A DNA stretch of 64,000 bases, taken from Bacteroides sp. Lineage in GTDB: Bacteria; Bacteroidota; Bacteroidia; Bacteroidales; Bacteroidaceae. A program made the position numbers and the translations under genes. Shown piece after piece: positions 18,757 through 27,199 of the stretch (positions are counted from its first letter, which is position 1; each line of letters begins with the position of its first letter). The DNA lies in contig JALCME010000001.1 in NCBI GenBank assembly GCA_022648295.1, positions 1 through 64,000 on the forward strand, given 5' to 3'. The notes beneath the pieces were generated by a model. The model did not search any database. It had not been told where the DNA came from and saw only the letters and a program-made list of their open reading frames with translations.

Positions 18757-19821
18757 TTATTGGGAAGTACTGTTTTTATAATCCTTTATAAAACCCTCCA
18801 TCAACCAATTGGCCAATGCTTGCCGGTTGGTGTTGATCACTAAACGACGTTGGTCAAAAGCATTACGAATATTCCCTAATTCTACAAAAACGGCAGAAGG
18901 TGTAGTATTAGCCAATACATATAGATTACGGGAACTTACGGTTCCCGAAAAACCACGGTTAGGTTGATGCTTATCATATTTTGCCTCAAAAGTATTCTTC
19001 ATTGTCGTCGCAAGTCGCTTACTATCAGGTTTTGTTTTTGAATAATAGAAAAAAACATCTGTCTGGTTTCTTTTTCCCCGGCTATCTACATGCAAAAATA
19101 TCGACCGGCAATATTTATATTTTTTTCGATCCTTACAATACAATTCATTAATCTTCACGCATCGTTGCCGAAGTCGCTCAACTTGGTTAAGAGGTATAGA
19201 ACTACCCATACAAGTTTCACGCTTACTGTTAGACAGATAGCGATCATCGCGAATGCCATCCTTAGCATCTTGAATAATTATATGAACTTCAGCACCTTCT
19301 TGCATCAAGTCTCTTGCAAGACGGAGAATCACATCATAAGCATATTCATCTTCGTGTAACTCTATATTCCCAACCTTTCCAATAGCTCCAGGATCAGGTC
19401 CCCCATGTCCGCCAACAACATAAAAGCAGGCACCTTCCAAGCGTCTTGAAGTGACCTTAACAGAGGCAAGAGATTTGCCAAATAAAGGTTCATAATAGGA
19501 CTCTTTTCTCACAACCCTCTTTCCACGGGATTTTTTTCGTTCTGATTGAGTACTTTTCCGATTATTCCGCAAAGGTGGTAATATATACTTCACTCCAAGC
19601 CTCAGCTCCTCCTTGCCCTGAAACCGTTCTTTATTCAATTCAATAAATTCTTGATAATAAGTACGCCCAGGACGCCTATTACGTAATAAAAAAGAAGAAA
19701 TTCCTTCCCCTGCTCTCGGAGAATCTTTTTCATATTGGGCCAAAACATTAAAAGAAAATAACGTACAATAAAAAACAATTAGCAAGCACATCAGCCGTTT
19801 CGTTACCCATCTATTCATCAT
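18757..19821 (-). CDS. N-acetylmuramoyl-L-alanine amidase with LysM-like N-terminus
   Basis: A 354-residue exported peptidoglycan amidase (Amidase_3), cutting the bond between muramic acid and the stem peptide. The signal peptide ends around NVLAQ. A LysM-like region (about 35-80: GISSFLLRNRR to RLGVKYILPP) is followed by a basic linker and the catalytic domain starting at VGGHGGPDPGAIG. Zn ligands fit His in GGHGG, Glu in NIELHEDEYAY and His in IFLHVDS; the catalytic Glu is in VFVELGNIRN. All positions are filled, so activity is expected. It diverges from metY and converges with the Dlt-like operon, with no operon partner. Confidence 0.88.
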   Translation of the reverse strand: MMNRWVTKRLMCLLIVFYCTLFSFNVLAQYEKDSPRAGEGISSFLLRNRRPGRTYYQEFIELNKERFQGKEELRLGVKYILPPLRNNRKSTQSERKKSRGKRVVRKESYYEPLFGKSLASVKVTSRRLEGACFYVVGGHGGPDPGAIGKVGNIELHEDEYAYDVILRLARDLMQEGAEVHIIIQDAKDGIRDDRYLSNSKRETCMGSSIPLNQVERLRQRCVKINELYCKDRKKYKYCRSIFLHVDSRGKRNQTDVFFYYSKTKPDSKRLATTMKNTFEAKYDKHQPNRGFSGTVSSRNLYVLANTTPSAVFVELGNIRNAFDQRRLVINTNRQALANWLMEGFIKDYKNSTSQ

Positions 19822-19881
19822 TCACTTGTATCTTTTAATAGTTAGCGATTTATCAGAGTATCATTTTAATTCTACTGCGGA

Positions 19882-19889
19882 CAAATTTA
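19882..19889 (-). promoter_or_regulatory. -7 element for the amidase gene
   Basis: The minus strand reads TAAATTTG (TAnnTTTG), about 60 bases upstream of the amidase start. Confidence 0.5.
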
Positions 19890-19902
19890 CGATTATTTTC
19901 CT

Positions 19903-19910
19903 TACTTTTG
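19903..19910 (+). promoter_or_regulatory. -7 element for metY
   Basis: TACTTTTG fits TAnnTTTG, 50 bases before metY. It is only 13 bases from the amidase -7 element on the other strand, so the two divergent promoters overlap. Confidence 0.55.
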
Positions 19911-19959
19911 CACTCAAACTACCATTTATACAGAAGAATATACAAAATCAAATAGCATT

Positions 19960-21240
19960 ATGGCAAAACAATTTAAGCGGGAGACTTTATGCGTACAAGC
20001 AGGTTGGTCTCCTAAAAAAGGTGAGCCCCGTGTACTCCCTATCTATCAAAGTACCACTTTTAAATATGAAACCAGCGAACAGATGGCACGGCTGTTCGAT
20101 TTGGAAGAGAATGGATATTTTTATACTCGTTTGCAAAACCCGACTAATGATGCCGTAGCAGCCAAGATTGCTGCACTAGAAGGCGGGGTGGCAGCAATAC
20201 TTACTTCAAGCGGACAGGCAGCCAACTTCTATGCAATTTTCAACATTTGTGAAGCAGGTGATCACTTCATTTGCTCTTCGGCCATTTACGGAGGTACATT
20301 CAATTTATTCGGGGTTACAATGAAAAAACTCGGCATCGAGGTAACCTTTATCAGCCCGGATGCCAGCGAGGAAGAGATTTCCGTAGCTTTTCGCCCTAAC
20401 ACAAAGGCCTTATTCGGTGAAACAATTTCTAACCCCTCGCTTGACATACTGGATATCGAAAAATTCGCAAGGATAGCTCATAATCATGGAGTTCCCTTAA
20501 TTGTAGATAATACTTTCCCAACTCCCATTAATTGTCGCCCATTTGAATGGGGAGCCGATATTGTAGTACATTCCACTACTAAATACATGGATGGGCATGC
20601 CACCAGTGTAGGCGGTTGTATTGTAGACAGTGGTAAGTTCGACTGGGAAGCACATGCTGAAAAGTTCCCCGGCTTATGTACTCCGGATGAATCTTATCAC
20701 GGACTAACCTACACGAAAGCTTTCGGAAATATGGCATACATCCAAAAAGCCACTGCACAATTAATGCGTGACTTGGGCAGTATTCAAAGTCCTCAAAATG
20801 CCTTTTTATTGAATATAGGGCTTGAAACGCTCCATCTTCGTATGCCACAACACTGCCGTAATGCACAAAAGATTGCTGAATACTTGCAAACCAATAATAA
20901 GGTGGCATGGGTAAATTATTGCGGTCTACCTGATAACAAATATTATGAGTTAGCACAAAAGTATATGCCAAACGGCTCATGCGGCGTTATTTCATTTGGA
21001 TTGAAAGGCGGACGGGAAGTAGCCATCAAATTCATGGATTCATTAAAACTGGCAGCTATCGTAACCCACGTGGCTGATGCACGCACTTGTGTCTTGCACC
21101 CTGCCAGCCATACCCATCGCCAATTGAGCGATGAACAATTACTTGAAGCAGGAGTTCGCCCTGACTTAATCCGCTTTTCCGTAGGCATAGAAAACGTAGA
21201 TGATATTCTTGAGGACATTGAACAAGCTCTAAAAGCCTAA
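19960..21240 (+). CDS. metY: O-acetylhomoserine aminocarboxypropyltransferase (sulfhydrylase)
   Basis: A 426-residue PLP enzyme of the Cys/Met metabolism family. It makes homocysteine (or methionine) from O-acetylhomoserine and sulfide (or methanethiol). Signature pieces are YQSTTFKYETSEQMARLFDLEENGYFYTR cut over residues about 27-55, ALEGGVAAILTSSGQAA, the PLP lysine at Lys208 in HSTTKYMDGHATSVGG, and a C-terminal FSVGIENVDDILEDI. Length (about 425-430) and the long form of the mid-domain fit O-acetylhomoserine sulfhydrylases rather than cystathionine gamma-synthase (about 385). The following 58-codon gene lies 11 bases downstream and probably shares the transcript. Confidence 0.9.
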   Translation: MAKQFKRETLCVQAGWSPKKGEPRVLPIYQSTTFKYETSEQMARLFDLEENGYFYTRLQNPTNDAVAAKIAALEGGVAAILTSSGQAANFYAIFNICEAGDHFICSSAIYGGTFNLFGVTMKKLGIEVTFISPDASEEEISVAFRPNTKALFGETISNPSLDILDIEKFARIAHNHGVPLIVDNTFPTPINCRPFEWGADIVVHSTTKYMDGHATSVGGCIVDSGKFDWEAHAEKFPGLCTPDESYHGLTYTKAFGNMAYIQKATAQLMRDLGSIQSPQNAFLLNIGLETLHLRMPQHCRNAQKIAEYLQTNNKVAWVNYCGLPDNKYYELAQKYMPNGSCGVISFGLKGGREVAIKFMDSLKLAAIVTHVADARTCVLHPASHTHRQLSDEQLLEAGVRPDLIRFSVGIENVDDILEDIEQALKA

Positions 21241-21251
21241 AATAACAGCAA

Positions 21252-21428
21252 ATGAAACGTCCTTTATCAAAGCCACAAATAGTTTGTATCATATTGCTCT
21301 GGGCGGCACTATGCTATATTGTACTGGTGACAGCCAAACAAATTGATGGACCGACAATCTTAACGATCCTCATTTCCGGTGCATTAGTGTTTATACCAAC
21401 TATTAAATCTCTTAAAAAGAATAAATAA
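21252..21428 (+). CDS. Small membrane protein, 58 aa
   Basis: A short frame with ATG at 21252 and TAA at 21426. It encodes 58 residues: a basic start MKRPLSKPQ, a first helix (IVCIILLWAALCYIVLVTA), a short turn KQIDGPT, a second helix (ILTILISGALVFIPTI) and a lysine-rich end. It lies 11 bases after metY and ends 19 bases before a strong terminator, which supports its being a translated last gene of a two-gene transcript. I do not recognise the family. The two-helix hairpin with positive termini suggests an inner-membrane miniprotein. Confidence 0.65.
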   Translation: MKRPLSKPQIVCIILLWAALCYIVLVTAKQIDGPTILTILISGALVFIPTIKSLKKNK

Positions 21429-21447
21429 TGCACTTTTATTCATTTTT

Positions 21448-21492
21448 TGCGGCATAAAACAATAAAATTGTTATTTTATGCCGCACTTTTTT
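21448..21492 (+). terminator. Terminator after metY and the small membrane gene
   Basis: TGCGGCATAAAA (21448-21459) pairs perfectly with TTTTATGCCGCA (21474-21485), with an extra CAAT/ATTG pairing in the loop, and is followed by seven T residues. Confidence 0.85.
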
Positions 21493-21501
21493 TATAATTT
21501 A

Positions 21502-21532
21502 TTTGTTTACGACCTTTTTATATATACTTTTG
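21502..21532 (+). promoter_or_regulatory. Full Bacteroides promoter with no gene behind it
   Basis: TTTG at 21502-21505, a 19-base spacer and TACTTTTG at 21525-21532 match both halves of the Bacteroidetes consensus. It points to the right, yet the next gene (nadD) is on the other strand, so it should produce a non-coding or antisense RNA starting near 21540. Confidence 0.6.
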
Positions 21533-21539
21533 CATCGCA

Positions 21540-21645
21540 ATAAGACATAGACAAACTGAAACAGACTCCGCTTAAGACAGGGTCTATTCACCAACAACCA
21601 ATAAAAGAAATAGATTTTTAACCAACCTTTGCCCGCGGGCTAAAA
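21540..21645 (+). ncRNA. Candidate small RNA between a terminator and the nadD 3' end
   Basis: This stretch follows a strong promoter and contains no ATG on the plus strand. It can fold a hairpin (AGACTC near 21567-21572 with GGGTCT near 21584-21589, loop with CTTAAG) and ends in a GC-only palindrome GCCCGCGGGC near 21632-21641, unusual in this AT-rich setting. No U-run follows the palindrome, so the 3' end is unclear and the RNA could continue antisense into nadD. I do not recognise a known RNA family. Confidence 0.35.
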
Positions 21646-21658
21646 AAAGAAAACACAT

Positions 21659-22222
21659 TCATAAATCTTCTTTTAGAGATTTGAATACTGATGGAGGGAG
21701 AAAGAAACGTATATCTTTCCCCTCTTTCAATGCTCTACGAATAAAAGTAGAACTAATCTCAAAAAGAGGTGATGAAGTAAGTTTCACATGAGGCGGTAGA
21801 GTCTCAGAATGTATAGGATAGCCAAGGCGTGGATAGATCAATATTTTATTTTCATTTAAAATACGTTGAGACTCTCTCCATTGATCAAATGAAATCCAAT
21901 TATCCGCCCCCATAATTAAATAAAAATCCCGGTCGGGATAGGTTTGCTTTAAGCAATCTAAAGTATGTATGGTATAAGAAGGACGTGGCAAATGAAATTC
22001 AAAATCGGAAGCGCGAAATTTAGGATAATCCGCTATGCCCAAACGAACTAATTTTAAACGGAATTCATCGTCCATCAAATCTCTCTCTTCTTTTAAAGGA
22101 TTATGAGGACTCACTACAAACCAAACCTCATCCAGCCCCTCATATTCACAAAGATAATTAGCTAGGGCTAAATGACCAAGATGCACTGGATTAAACGAAC
22201 CGCAAAATATCCCCGTTTTCAT
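21659..22222 (-). CDS. nadD: Nicotinate-nucleotide adenylyltransferase
   Basis: A 187-residue nucleotidyltransferase that makes deamido-NAD from nicotinate mononucleotide and ATP. It begins with the class motif [10 protein letters not shown] (residues 8-17), contains LIMGADNW, and ends with the second class motif [13 protein letters not shown]. Length is normal. The start overlaps the stop of the upstream small gene by four bases (ATGA), so it is the last of a coupled four-gene operon yicC-gmk-small membrane gene-nadD. Confidence 0.95.
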   Translation of the reverse strand: MKTGIFCGSFNPVHLGHLALANYLCEYEGLDEVWFVVSPHNPLKEERDLMDDEFRLKLVRLGIADYPKFRASDFEFHLPRPSYTIHTLDCLKQTYPDRDFYLIMGADNWISFDQWRESQRILNENKILIYPRLGYPIHSETLPPHVKLTSSPLFEISSTFIRRALKEGKDIRFFLPPSVFKSLKEDL

Positions 22223-22422
22223 AGTTTCCCCCTCATACGCTTTCTACAACCGTATGCATTAAGCGCTGTTACAACCATTACAAGCAACATGGCCACAGCC
22301 TGAATATATTCTCTGTAAAACACATCCACCACAGCCAGTACAATAGCACCAATGAAAATAATCAGATTGACTATCAATAAAGTCTTGTTTGCTTTAGGAG
22401 AAAGATTTCCACTTCTAATCAT
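22219..22422 (-). CDS. Small two-helix membrane protein between gmk and nadD
   Basis: A 67-residue protein, [20 protein letters not shown] at the start, with two hydrophobic stretches (about 15-32 and 40-58) separated by VFYREYI and ending in a basic RKRMRGKL. It overlaps gmk by four bases upstream and nadD by four bases downstream, the tightest kind of translational coupling, which is strong evidence that it is real. The family is not recognised; it is likely an inner-membrane protein of unknown function. Confidence 0.75.
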   Translation of the reverse strand: MIRSGNLSPKANKTLLIVNLIIFIGAIVLAVVDVFYREYIQAVAMLLVMVVTALNAYGCRKRMRGKL

Positions 22423-22985
22423 TTTAATAAAAATTCTGAAATTATTTTTAAAGTTTCCGCTTCAGCCTGTTCAAGATTATCATTAATAACAATCTTATCA
22501 AATTTCGAAGCGAAAGTCAACTCATATGTAGCTTTAGCAATGCGGCTTTCTATCACATCAGGAGCATCCGTTTCCCGAGCTACTAAACGACGGCGTAATT
22601 CATCTATAGAAGGAGGCTGAATAAATACAGACAAAGCACGTTCTCCATAAAACTTCTTAATATTACACCCTCCTACAACATCTACATCGAAAATAATATT
22701 TTGTCCGGAATCCAGCTGACTTTCAACCTGAGACTTTAACGTTCCGTAAAAACGATCACGATAAACTTCTTCATATTCCAAAAATTCTTCATTAGCTACA
22801 CGTTGGCGAAACTCTTCAGGTGTCAGAAAGAAATACTCCACTCCATTTCTTTCAGTACCCCTTGGCGGACGGCTTGTCGCAGAAATAGAAAAAGCCAGAT
22901 TTAATCCTTGTAGCAACAAGAAATTGATAATTGTAGACTTGCCTGATCCGGAAGGAGCAGAAAAAATAATTAGCTTGCCTGCCAT
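22419..22985 (-). CDS. gmk: Guanylate kinase
   Basis: A 188-residue nucleoside monophosphate kinase that converts GMP to GDP with ATP. The P-loop APSGSGKST is at the N-terminus, followed by the GMP-binding block SATSRPPRGTERNGVEYFF and the lid region RLVARETDAPDVIESRI. Length is normal. It follows yicC by five bases; the yicC-gmk pairing is common in bacteria. Confidence 0.96.
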   Translation of the reverse strand: MAGKLIIFSAPSGSGKSTIINFLLLQGLNLAFSISATSRPPRGTERNGVEYFFLTPEEFRQRVANEEFLEYEEVYRDRFYGTLKSQVESQLDSGQNIIFDVDVVGGCNIKKFYGERALSVFIQPPSIDELRRRLVARETDAPDVIESRIAKATYELTFASKFDKIVINDNLEQAEAETLKIISEFLLK

Positions 22986-22990
22986 AACTT

Positions 22991-23869
22991 TTACATCACG
23001 TTTAATACTTGTTCCTTTATTTGTTCAAGTTCATCTTTCATCTGAACAACAATCTTCTGCATCTCGGCATGGTTGGATTTACTTCCCAAAGTATTAATTT
23101 CACGCCCCATTTCCTGGGCTATAAATCCAAGTTTCTTCCCCTGCCCGCTACCATTATCCAACGTACTAATAAAATATTTCAAGTGATTGCTAAGGCGTTG
23201 CTTTTCTTCGTTGATATCAAGCTTTTCAATATAGTAAATAAGCTCCTGCTCTAAGCGATTTTTATCATAATCGATACTCAATGTTTTCTCCAGTGCATCA
23301 GAAATACGATCCTTAATTTTATCCACCCGTTCTTTTTCATAAGGTGCAACATCAGTCAATAAGCGAGAAATATTAGCTATTTTCTCTCTGAATTTCTTAT
23401 CCAAGGCAGCACCTTCCTGTTTACGAAAATCAACCAAATGTTCAATAGCTGTGCCTAAAGCTCTGTGAACAACCTCCCATTCTTCCTCAGTCAGCTCCAA
23501 CGTATCGTTTTTAGTCATCACATCCGGTAAACGAAGTAAATTAGAAAACCAGTCATCTGGCTCGGGAATCCCTGTTGCAGCAACAATGCTTTTAATACGG
23601 TTATAATAGGCTTCAATCAACTCTTGGTTAATAGGGGTGGCAAGCTGTTCCATATCTTTTTTCTCAATCCACAAATTGAGATCCACTTTACCACGTTCCA
23701 ATGCTTTTGCTATTTCATTACGGATTTCAATTTCTTTCTCCCTGTAAACAGGAGCAATCCGCGTCGAGATATCCATCGCCTTGCTATTGAGCGACTTTAT
23801 CTCTACATTTACTTTCTTATCGGGCAATTCGACTGTAACTCTGCCATAACCCGTCATGGATTGTATCAT
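22991..23869 (-). CDS. yicC: YicC-family endoribonuclease
   Basis: A 292-residue protein beginning MIQSMTGYGR, the diagnostic start of the YicC/YloC family, and ending in the DUF1732 region (GKKLGFIAQEMGREINTLGSKS, then the MKDELEQIKEQVLNVM end). Members are endoribonucleases acting on structured or small RNAs. The acidic residues Glu and Glu-Gln of the C-terminal block (FIAQEMGREINT) that belong to the conserved core are present. First gene of the operon yicC-gmk-small gene-nadD. Confidence 0.92.
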   Translation of the reverse strand: MIQSMTGYGRVTVELPDKKVNVEIKSLNSKAMDISTRIAPVYREKEIEIRNEIAKALERGKVDLNLWIEKKDMEQLATPINQELIEAYYNRIKSIVAATGIPEPDDWFSNLLRLPDVMTKNDTLELTEEEWEVVHRALGTAIEHLVDFRKQEGAALDKKFREKIANISRLLTDVAPYEKERVDKIKDRISDALEKTLSIDYDKNRLEQELIYYIEKLDINEEKQRLSNHLKYFISTLDNGSGQGKKLGFIAQEMGREINTLGSKSNHAEMQKIVVQMKDELEQIKEQVLNVM

Positions 23870-23890
23870 AATACATTATATAGTTTTGTG

Positions 23891-23898
23891 CAAAATTA
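23891..23898 (-). promoter_or_regulatory. -7 element for the yicC operon
   Basis: The minus strand reads TAATTTTG, 22 bases before the yicC start, giving a short leader. It diverges from the tsaB promoter. Confidence 0.5.
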
Positions 23899-23930
23899 CA
23901 TGAATATTTTAATTACTGAAAATAATCCCG

Positions 23931-23938
23931 TAAATTTG
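23931..23938 (+). promoter_or_regulatory. -7 element for tsaB
   Basis: TAAATTTG matches TAnnTTTG 26 bases before the tsaB start. It is probably the promoter for the long plus-strand run beginning here. Confidence 0.5.
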
Positions 23939-23963
23939 CCTCAACAAATCAAGGAATGAAAAT

Positions 23964-24656
23964 ATGTCGTGTATCTTACATATAGAAACATCTACATCAA
24001 TATGTTCCGTTGCAGTAAGTGAAGACGGACAGAATATCTTTACGAAAGAAGATTTAAACGGTCCTTCACATGCCGTTTCATTGGGCGTTTTTGTAGATGA
24101 AGCACTATCGTTTGCAGACAACCATGCCATGCCGATAAATGCAGTGGCAGTTAGTTGTGGGCCGGGTTCCTATACCGGGCTACGTATAGGAATATCTATG
24201 GCAAAAGGGGTTTGTTATGGACGTGACTTACCACTGATAGCAATTCCTACGTTAAAAGTACAATGTGTTCCGGTGTTGCTATATCATGAAGAGCTTCCGG
24301 AAGATGCTCTGCTATGTCCCATGATTGATGCTCGCAGAATGGAAGTGTATGCCGCTATTTATGACCGGGCCTTAAAGCCAATACGTGATATTGCAGCAGA
24401 TATAGTAGATGAAAATATCTACAAACCTTTTCTGGACGAACATCTCGTTTACTTCTTCGGGGATGGAGCAAATAAATGCAAAGGGAAAATCACCCACCCC
24501 AATGCATACTTTATCGATGATATCCATCCTCTGGCAAAAATGATGTTCCCGCTTGCTGAAAAAGCTATGGCAGAAAAAGATTTTAAAGATGTAGCATACT
24601 TCGAGCCATTCTATCTGAAAGAATTTGTAGCTTCCAAGCCCAAAAAGCTATTGTAA
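23964..24656 (+). CDS. tsaB: tRNA threonylcarbamoyladenosine modification protein TsaB
   Basis: A 230-residue ASKHA-fold protein. It begins ILHIETSTSICSVAVSEDG and carries GPGSYTGLRIGISMAKG, the most conserved TsaB block. TsaB is the partner that scaffolds TsaD and TsaE in making t6A37 on ANN-decoding tRNAs; it has no transferase activity of its own. Length is normal (about 230). It is the first gene on the plus strand after the divergent yicC operon. Confidence 0.93.
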   Translation: MSCILHIETSTSICSVAVSEDGQNIFTKEDLNGPSHAVSLGVFVDEALSFADNHAMPINAVAVSCGPGSYTGLRIGISMAKGVCYGRDLPLIAIPTLKVQCVPVLLYHEELPEDALLCPMIDARRMEVYAAIYDRALKPIRDIAADIVDENIYKPFLDEHLVYFFGDGANKCKGKITHPNAYFIDDIHPLAKMMFPLAEKAMAEKDFKDVAYFEPFYLKEFVASKPKKLL

Positions 24657-24716
24657 AATAGAACTGGCAAAAGGACTGATTTAATAATCCTCTAACTAAT
24701 TAAAAACTGATAAACA

Positions 24717-25340
24717 ATGCAATATAACACCCAGCAAAAACGAATGCCATTGCCCGAATATGGACGTAGTATTCAAAACATGGTTGACCACGCTCTGACA
24801 ATTGAGAATCGGACGGAACGTCAACGTTGCGCAAATGCCATTATAAACATTATGGGTAACATGTTTCCCCATTTACGGGATGTACCCGATTTCAAGCATA
24901 AATTATGGGATCATTTGGCCATTATGTCGGACTTCAAATTAGACATAGATTATCCATATGAAATAATACGTAAAGACAATTTAAACACCAAACCTGGTTC
25001 AATAGCCTATCCGCACACTAAAATCCGTTATCGTCACTATGGACGTACATTAGAAATATTAATAAAGAAAGCATGCGAATTTCCTGAAGGAGACGAAAAG
25101 CAAAATCTGGTGGCATTAATCTGCAATCACATGAAGAAAGATTATATGACTTGGAATAAGGACACCATAGATGATAAAAAAATAGCCGAAGATCTTGCGG
25201 ACTTTTCTGATGGGAAATTGCAAATGACAGATGATATAATCCGCCTTATGGCAGAACGCATCAGTATGAATTACCGTCCCAAAAACAACCAAAACAACAG
25301 AAACAACAACCGAAATAACTCCAATAAAAGGAAATATTAG
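24717..25340 (+). CDS. DUF4290 domain protein
   Basis: A 207-residue cytosolic protein of the Bacteroidetes-specific DUF4290 group, function unknown. Residues 1-185 are mostly helical (MPLPEYGRSIQNMVDHALTI, RCANAIINIMGNMFPHLRDV, AYPHTKIRYRHYGRTLEILI). The end is a low-complexity Asn/Arg/Lys tail from about residue 187, likely flexible and perhaps RNA-binding. It sits three bases before murA in a translation and cell-wall operon, which is its usual place in this phylum. No enzyme motif is visible. Confidence 0.82.
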   Translation: MQYNTQQKRMPLPEYGRSIQNMVDHALTIENRTERQRCANAIINIMGNMFPHLRDVPDFKHKLWDHLAIMSDFKLDIDYPYEIIRKDNLNTKPGSIAYPHTKIRYRHYGRTLEILIKKACEFPEGDEKQNLVALICNHMKKDYMTWNKDTIDDKKIAEDLADFSDGKLQMTDDIIRLMAERISMNYRPKNNQNNRNNNRNNSNKRKY

Positions 25341-25343
25341 TTT

Positions 25344-26648
25344 ATGGCATCATTTGTAATTGAAGGAGGACACCAGCTTTCAGGAGAAATTCATCCGCAA
25401 GGAGCTAAAAATGAGGTTCTGCAAGTAATATGCGCCACATTATTGACCCCGGATGAGGTTACAATACACAACATACCGAACATTCTGGATGTCAATAATT
25501 TGATTCAATTGATGCGTGATATGGGAGTAACTGTAAAATCAAAGAAAATAGGTTCATACAGTTTCAAGGCAAAACAAATAGATACCGGCTATGTGGAAAG
25601 TGATGACTTTCTGAAAAAATGTGCAAATCTTCGCGGTTCCGTGATGCTAATAGGCCCCATGTTGGCTCGCTTTGGCAAAACAATCATAGCAAAACCGGGA
25701 GGTGATAAAATAGGCCGCCGCCGGCTGGATACCCATTTCATTGGCATCCAAAACTTAGGTGCACAATTTTCTTATAACGAAAAAAAAGAAGCATACGAAG
25801 TATCTGCAGAGGAACTAAAAGGTACGTACATGTTATTGGATGAAGCTTCTGTAACCGGTACTGCCAATATTGTAATGGCAGCTGTACTAGCCAAAGGAAC
25901 CACAACGATCTATAATGCGGCATGCGAACCCTATCTTCAGCAGCTCTGCAACATGTTAAACCGAATGGGAGCCCGCATACAGGGTATTGCTTCCAATTTA
26001 CTCACGATAGAGGGAGTTGAATCCTTACACGGCACAGAACATACCATTTTGCCTGACATGATCGAAGTGGGAAGCTTTATCGGTATGGCAGCCATGACCC
26101 AAAGTGAGCTAACAATTAAAAATGTATCCTACCGAAATTTAGGCATTATACCCGAAAGCTTTCGCCGGCTTGGCATCAAATTAGAACAGCGGGGAGATGA
26201 TATTTACATTCCACCTCAGGAAACCTATCAAATAGAATCATTTATCGATGGTTCTATTATGACTATTGCCGATGCACCTTGGCCTGGATTGACTCCCGAC
26301 CTGCTCAGCATCATGCTAGTAGTAGCCACCCAAGCTAAAGGAAGCGTGCTGATTCATCAAAAGATGTTTGAAAGTCGCCTGTTCTTTGTGGATAAATTGA
26401 TAGATATGGGTGCGCAAATTATCTTATGTGACCCACATCGGGCTGTTGTTATTGGACACAACCGTGTATTCCGTTTAAAAGCAGGGAACATGACTTCACC
26501 TGATATTCGTGCAGGGATAGCTTTACTAATTGCAGCAATGAGCGCAGAAGGAGTCAGCCGTATTCATAACATTGAACAAATAGACCGGGGATATCAAGAT
26601 ATTGAAAGACGTTTAAATAGTATTGGAGCAAGAATCGCACGTATATGA
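25344..26648 (+). CDS. murA: UDP-N-acetylglucosamine 1-carboxyvinyltransferase (Cys-to-Asp variant)
   Basis: A 434-residue EPSP-synthase-fold enzyme for the first committed step of peptidoglycan synthesis. [19 protein letters not shown] gives the start of the fold, with [16 protein letters not shown] and [14 protein letters not shown] later. The catalytic loop reads [13 protein letters not shown]: the residue equal to Cys115 of E. coli MurA is Asp121 here. The same substitution is known in naturally fosfomycin-resistant MurA enzymes of Mycobacterium and Chlamydia. It overlaps rimM by four bases. Length is typical. Confidence 0.95.
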   Translation: MASFVIEGGHQLSGEIHPQGAKNEVLQVICATLLTPDEVTIHNIPNILDVNNLIQLMRDMGVTVKSKKIGSYSFKAKQIDTGYVESDDFLKKCANLRGSVMLIGPMLARFGKTIIAKPGGDKIGRRRLDTHFIGIQNLGAQFSYNEKKEAYEVSAEELKGTYMLLDEASVTGTANIVMAAVLAKGTTTIYNAACEPYLQQLCNMLNRMGARIQGIASNLLTIEGVESLHGTEHTILPDMIEVGSFIGMAAMTQSELTIKNVSYRNLGIIPESFRRLGIKLEQRGDDIYIPPQETYQIESFIDGSIMTIADAPWPGLTPDLLSIMLVVATQAKGSVLIHQKMFESRLFFVDKLIDMGAQIILCDPHRAVVIGHNRVFRLKAGNMTSPDIRAGIALLIAAMSAEGVSRIHNIEQIDRGYQDIERRLNSIGARIARI

Positions 26649-27181
26649 TACGTAAAGAAGAAGTATATAAAATAGGAATTTTCAATAAGCCGCATGGCGT
26701 TCATGGCGAACTGTTATTCACTTTCACCGACGACATCTTCGACCGAACTGAAAGTGAATATGTAGTATGCTTACTTGATGGTATTTTCGTACCTTTCTTT
26801 ATAGAAGAATATCGCTTTCGTTCAGATACTAGTGTCTTAATGAAACTAGAAGAAGTAAATAGCGAAAACCAAGCCCGTATGTTTACCAACATAGATGTCT
26901 ATTTTCCTGTTAAACATGCCGGAGAAATAGAACCGGAAGAACTGACTTGGAATTTTTTTATTGGATTTCGAGTGGAAGAAGTTCACCATGGATATTTAGG
27001 GGATATTGAAGAGGTAGATACTTCTACCGTTAATACCTTATTCATTGTATCACACGGAGAAGAGGAATTACTCATTCCCGCACAGGAAGAGTTTATTGCT
27101 GGCATTGACCAGAAACATAAAGTAATTACTGTTAGTCTGCCCGAAGGACTATTAACCCTGGATGAAATAGAAGAAGCGTAA
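26645..27181 (+). CDS. rimM: 16S rRNA processing protein RimM
   Basis: A 178-residue ribosome maturation factor that binds S19 and helps the 30S head form. The N-terminal beta-barrel begins [18 protein letters not shown], the family's KxHG signature, and the PRC-barrel C-terminal half contains [11 protein letters not shown] and [10 protein letters not shown]. Length is normal. The start codon overlaps the murA stop (ATGA). Confidence 0.94.
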   Translation: MIRKEEVYKIGIFNKPHGVHGELLFTFTDDIFDRTESEYVVCLLDGIFVPFFIEEYRFRSDTSVLMKLEEVNSENQARMFTNIDVYFPVKHAGEIEPEELTWNFFIGFRVEEVHHGYLGDIEEVDTSTVNTLFIVSHGEEELLIPAQEEFIAGIDQKHKVITVSLPEGLLTLDEIEEA

Positions 27182-27199
27182 ACAGAAACAAAAACAGGA

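Noticed and set aside
21632..21641. GCCCGCGGGC as a factor-independent terminator
   Set aside because: No T run follows on either strand, so it is only noted as a palindrome.
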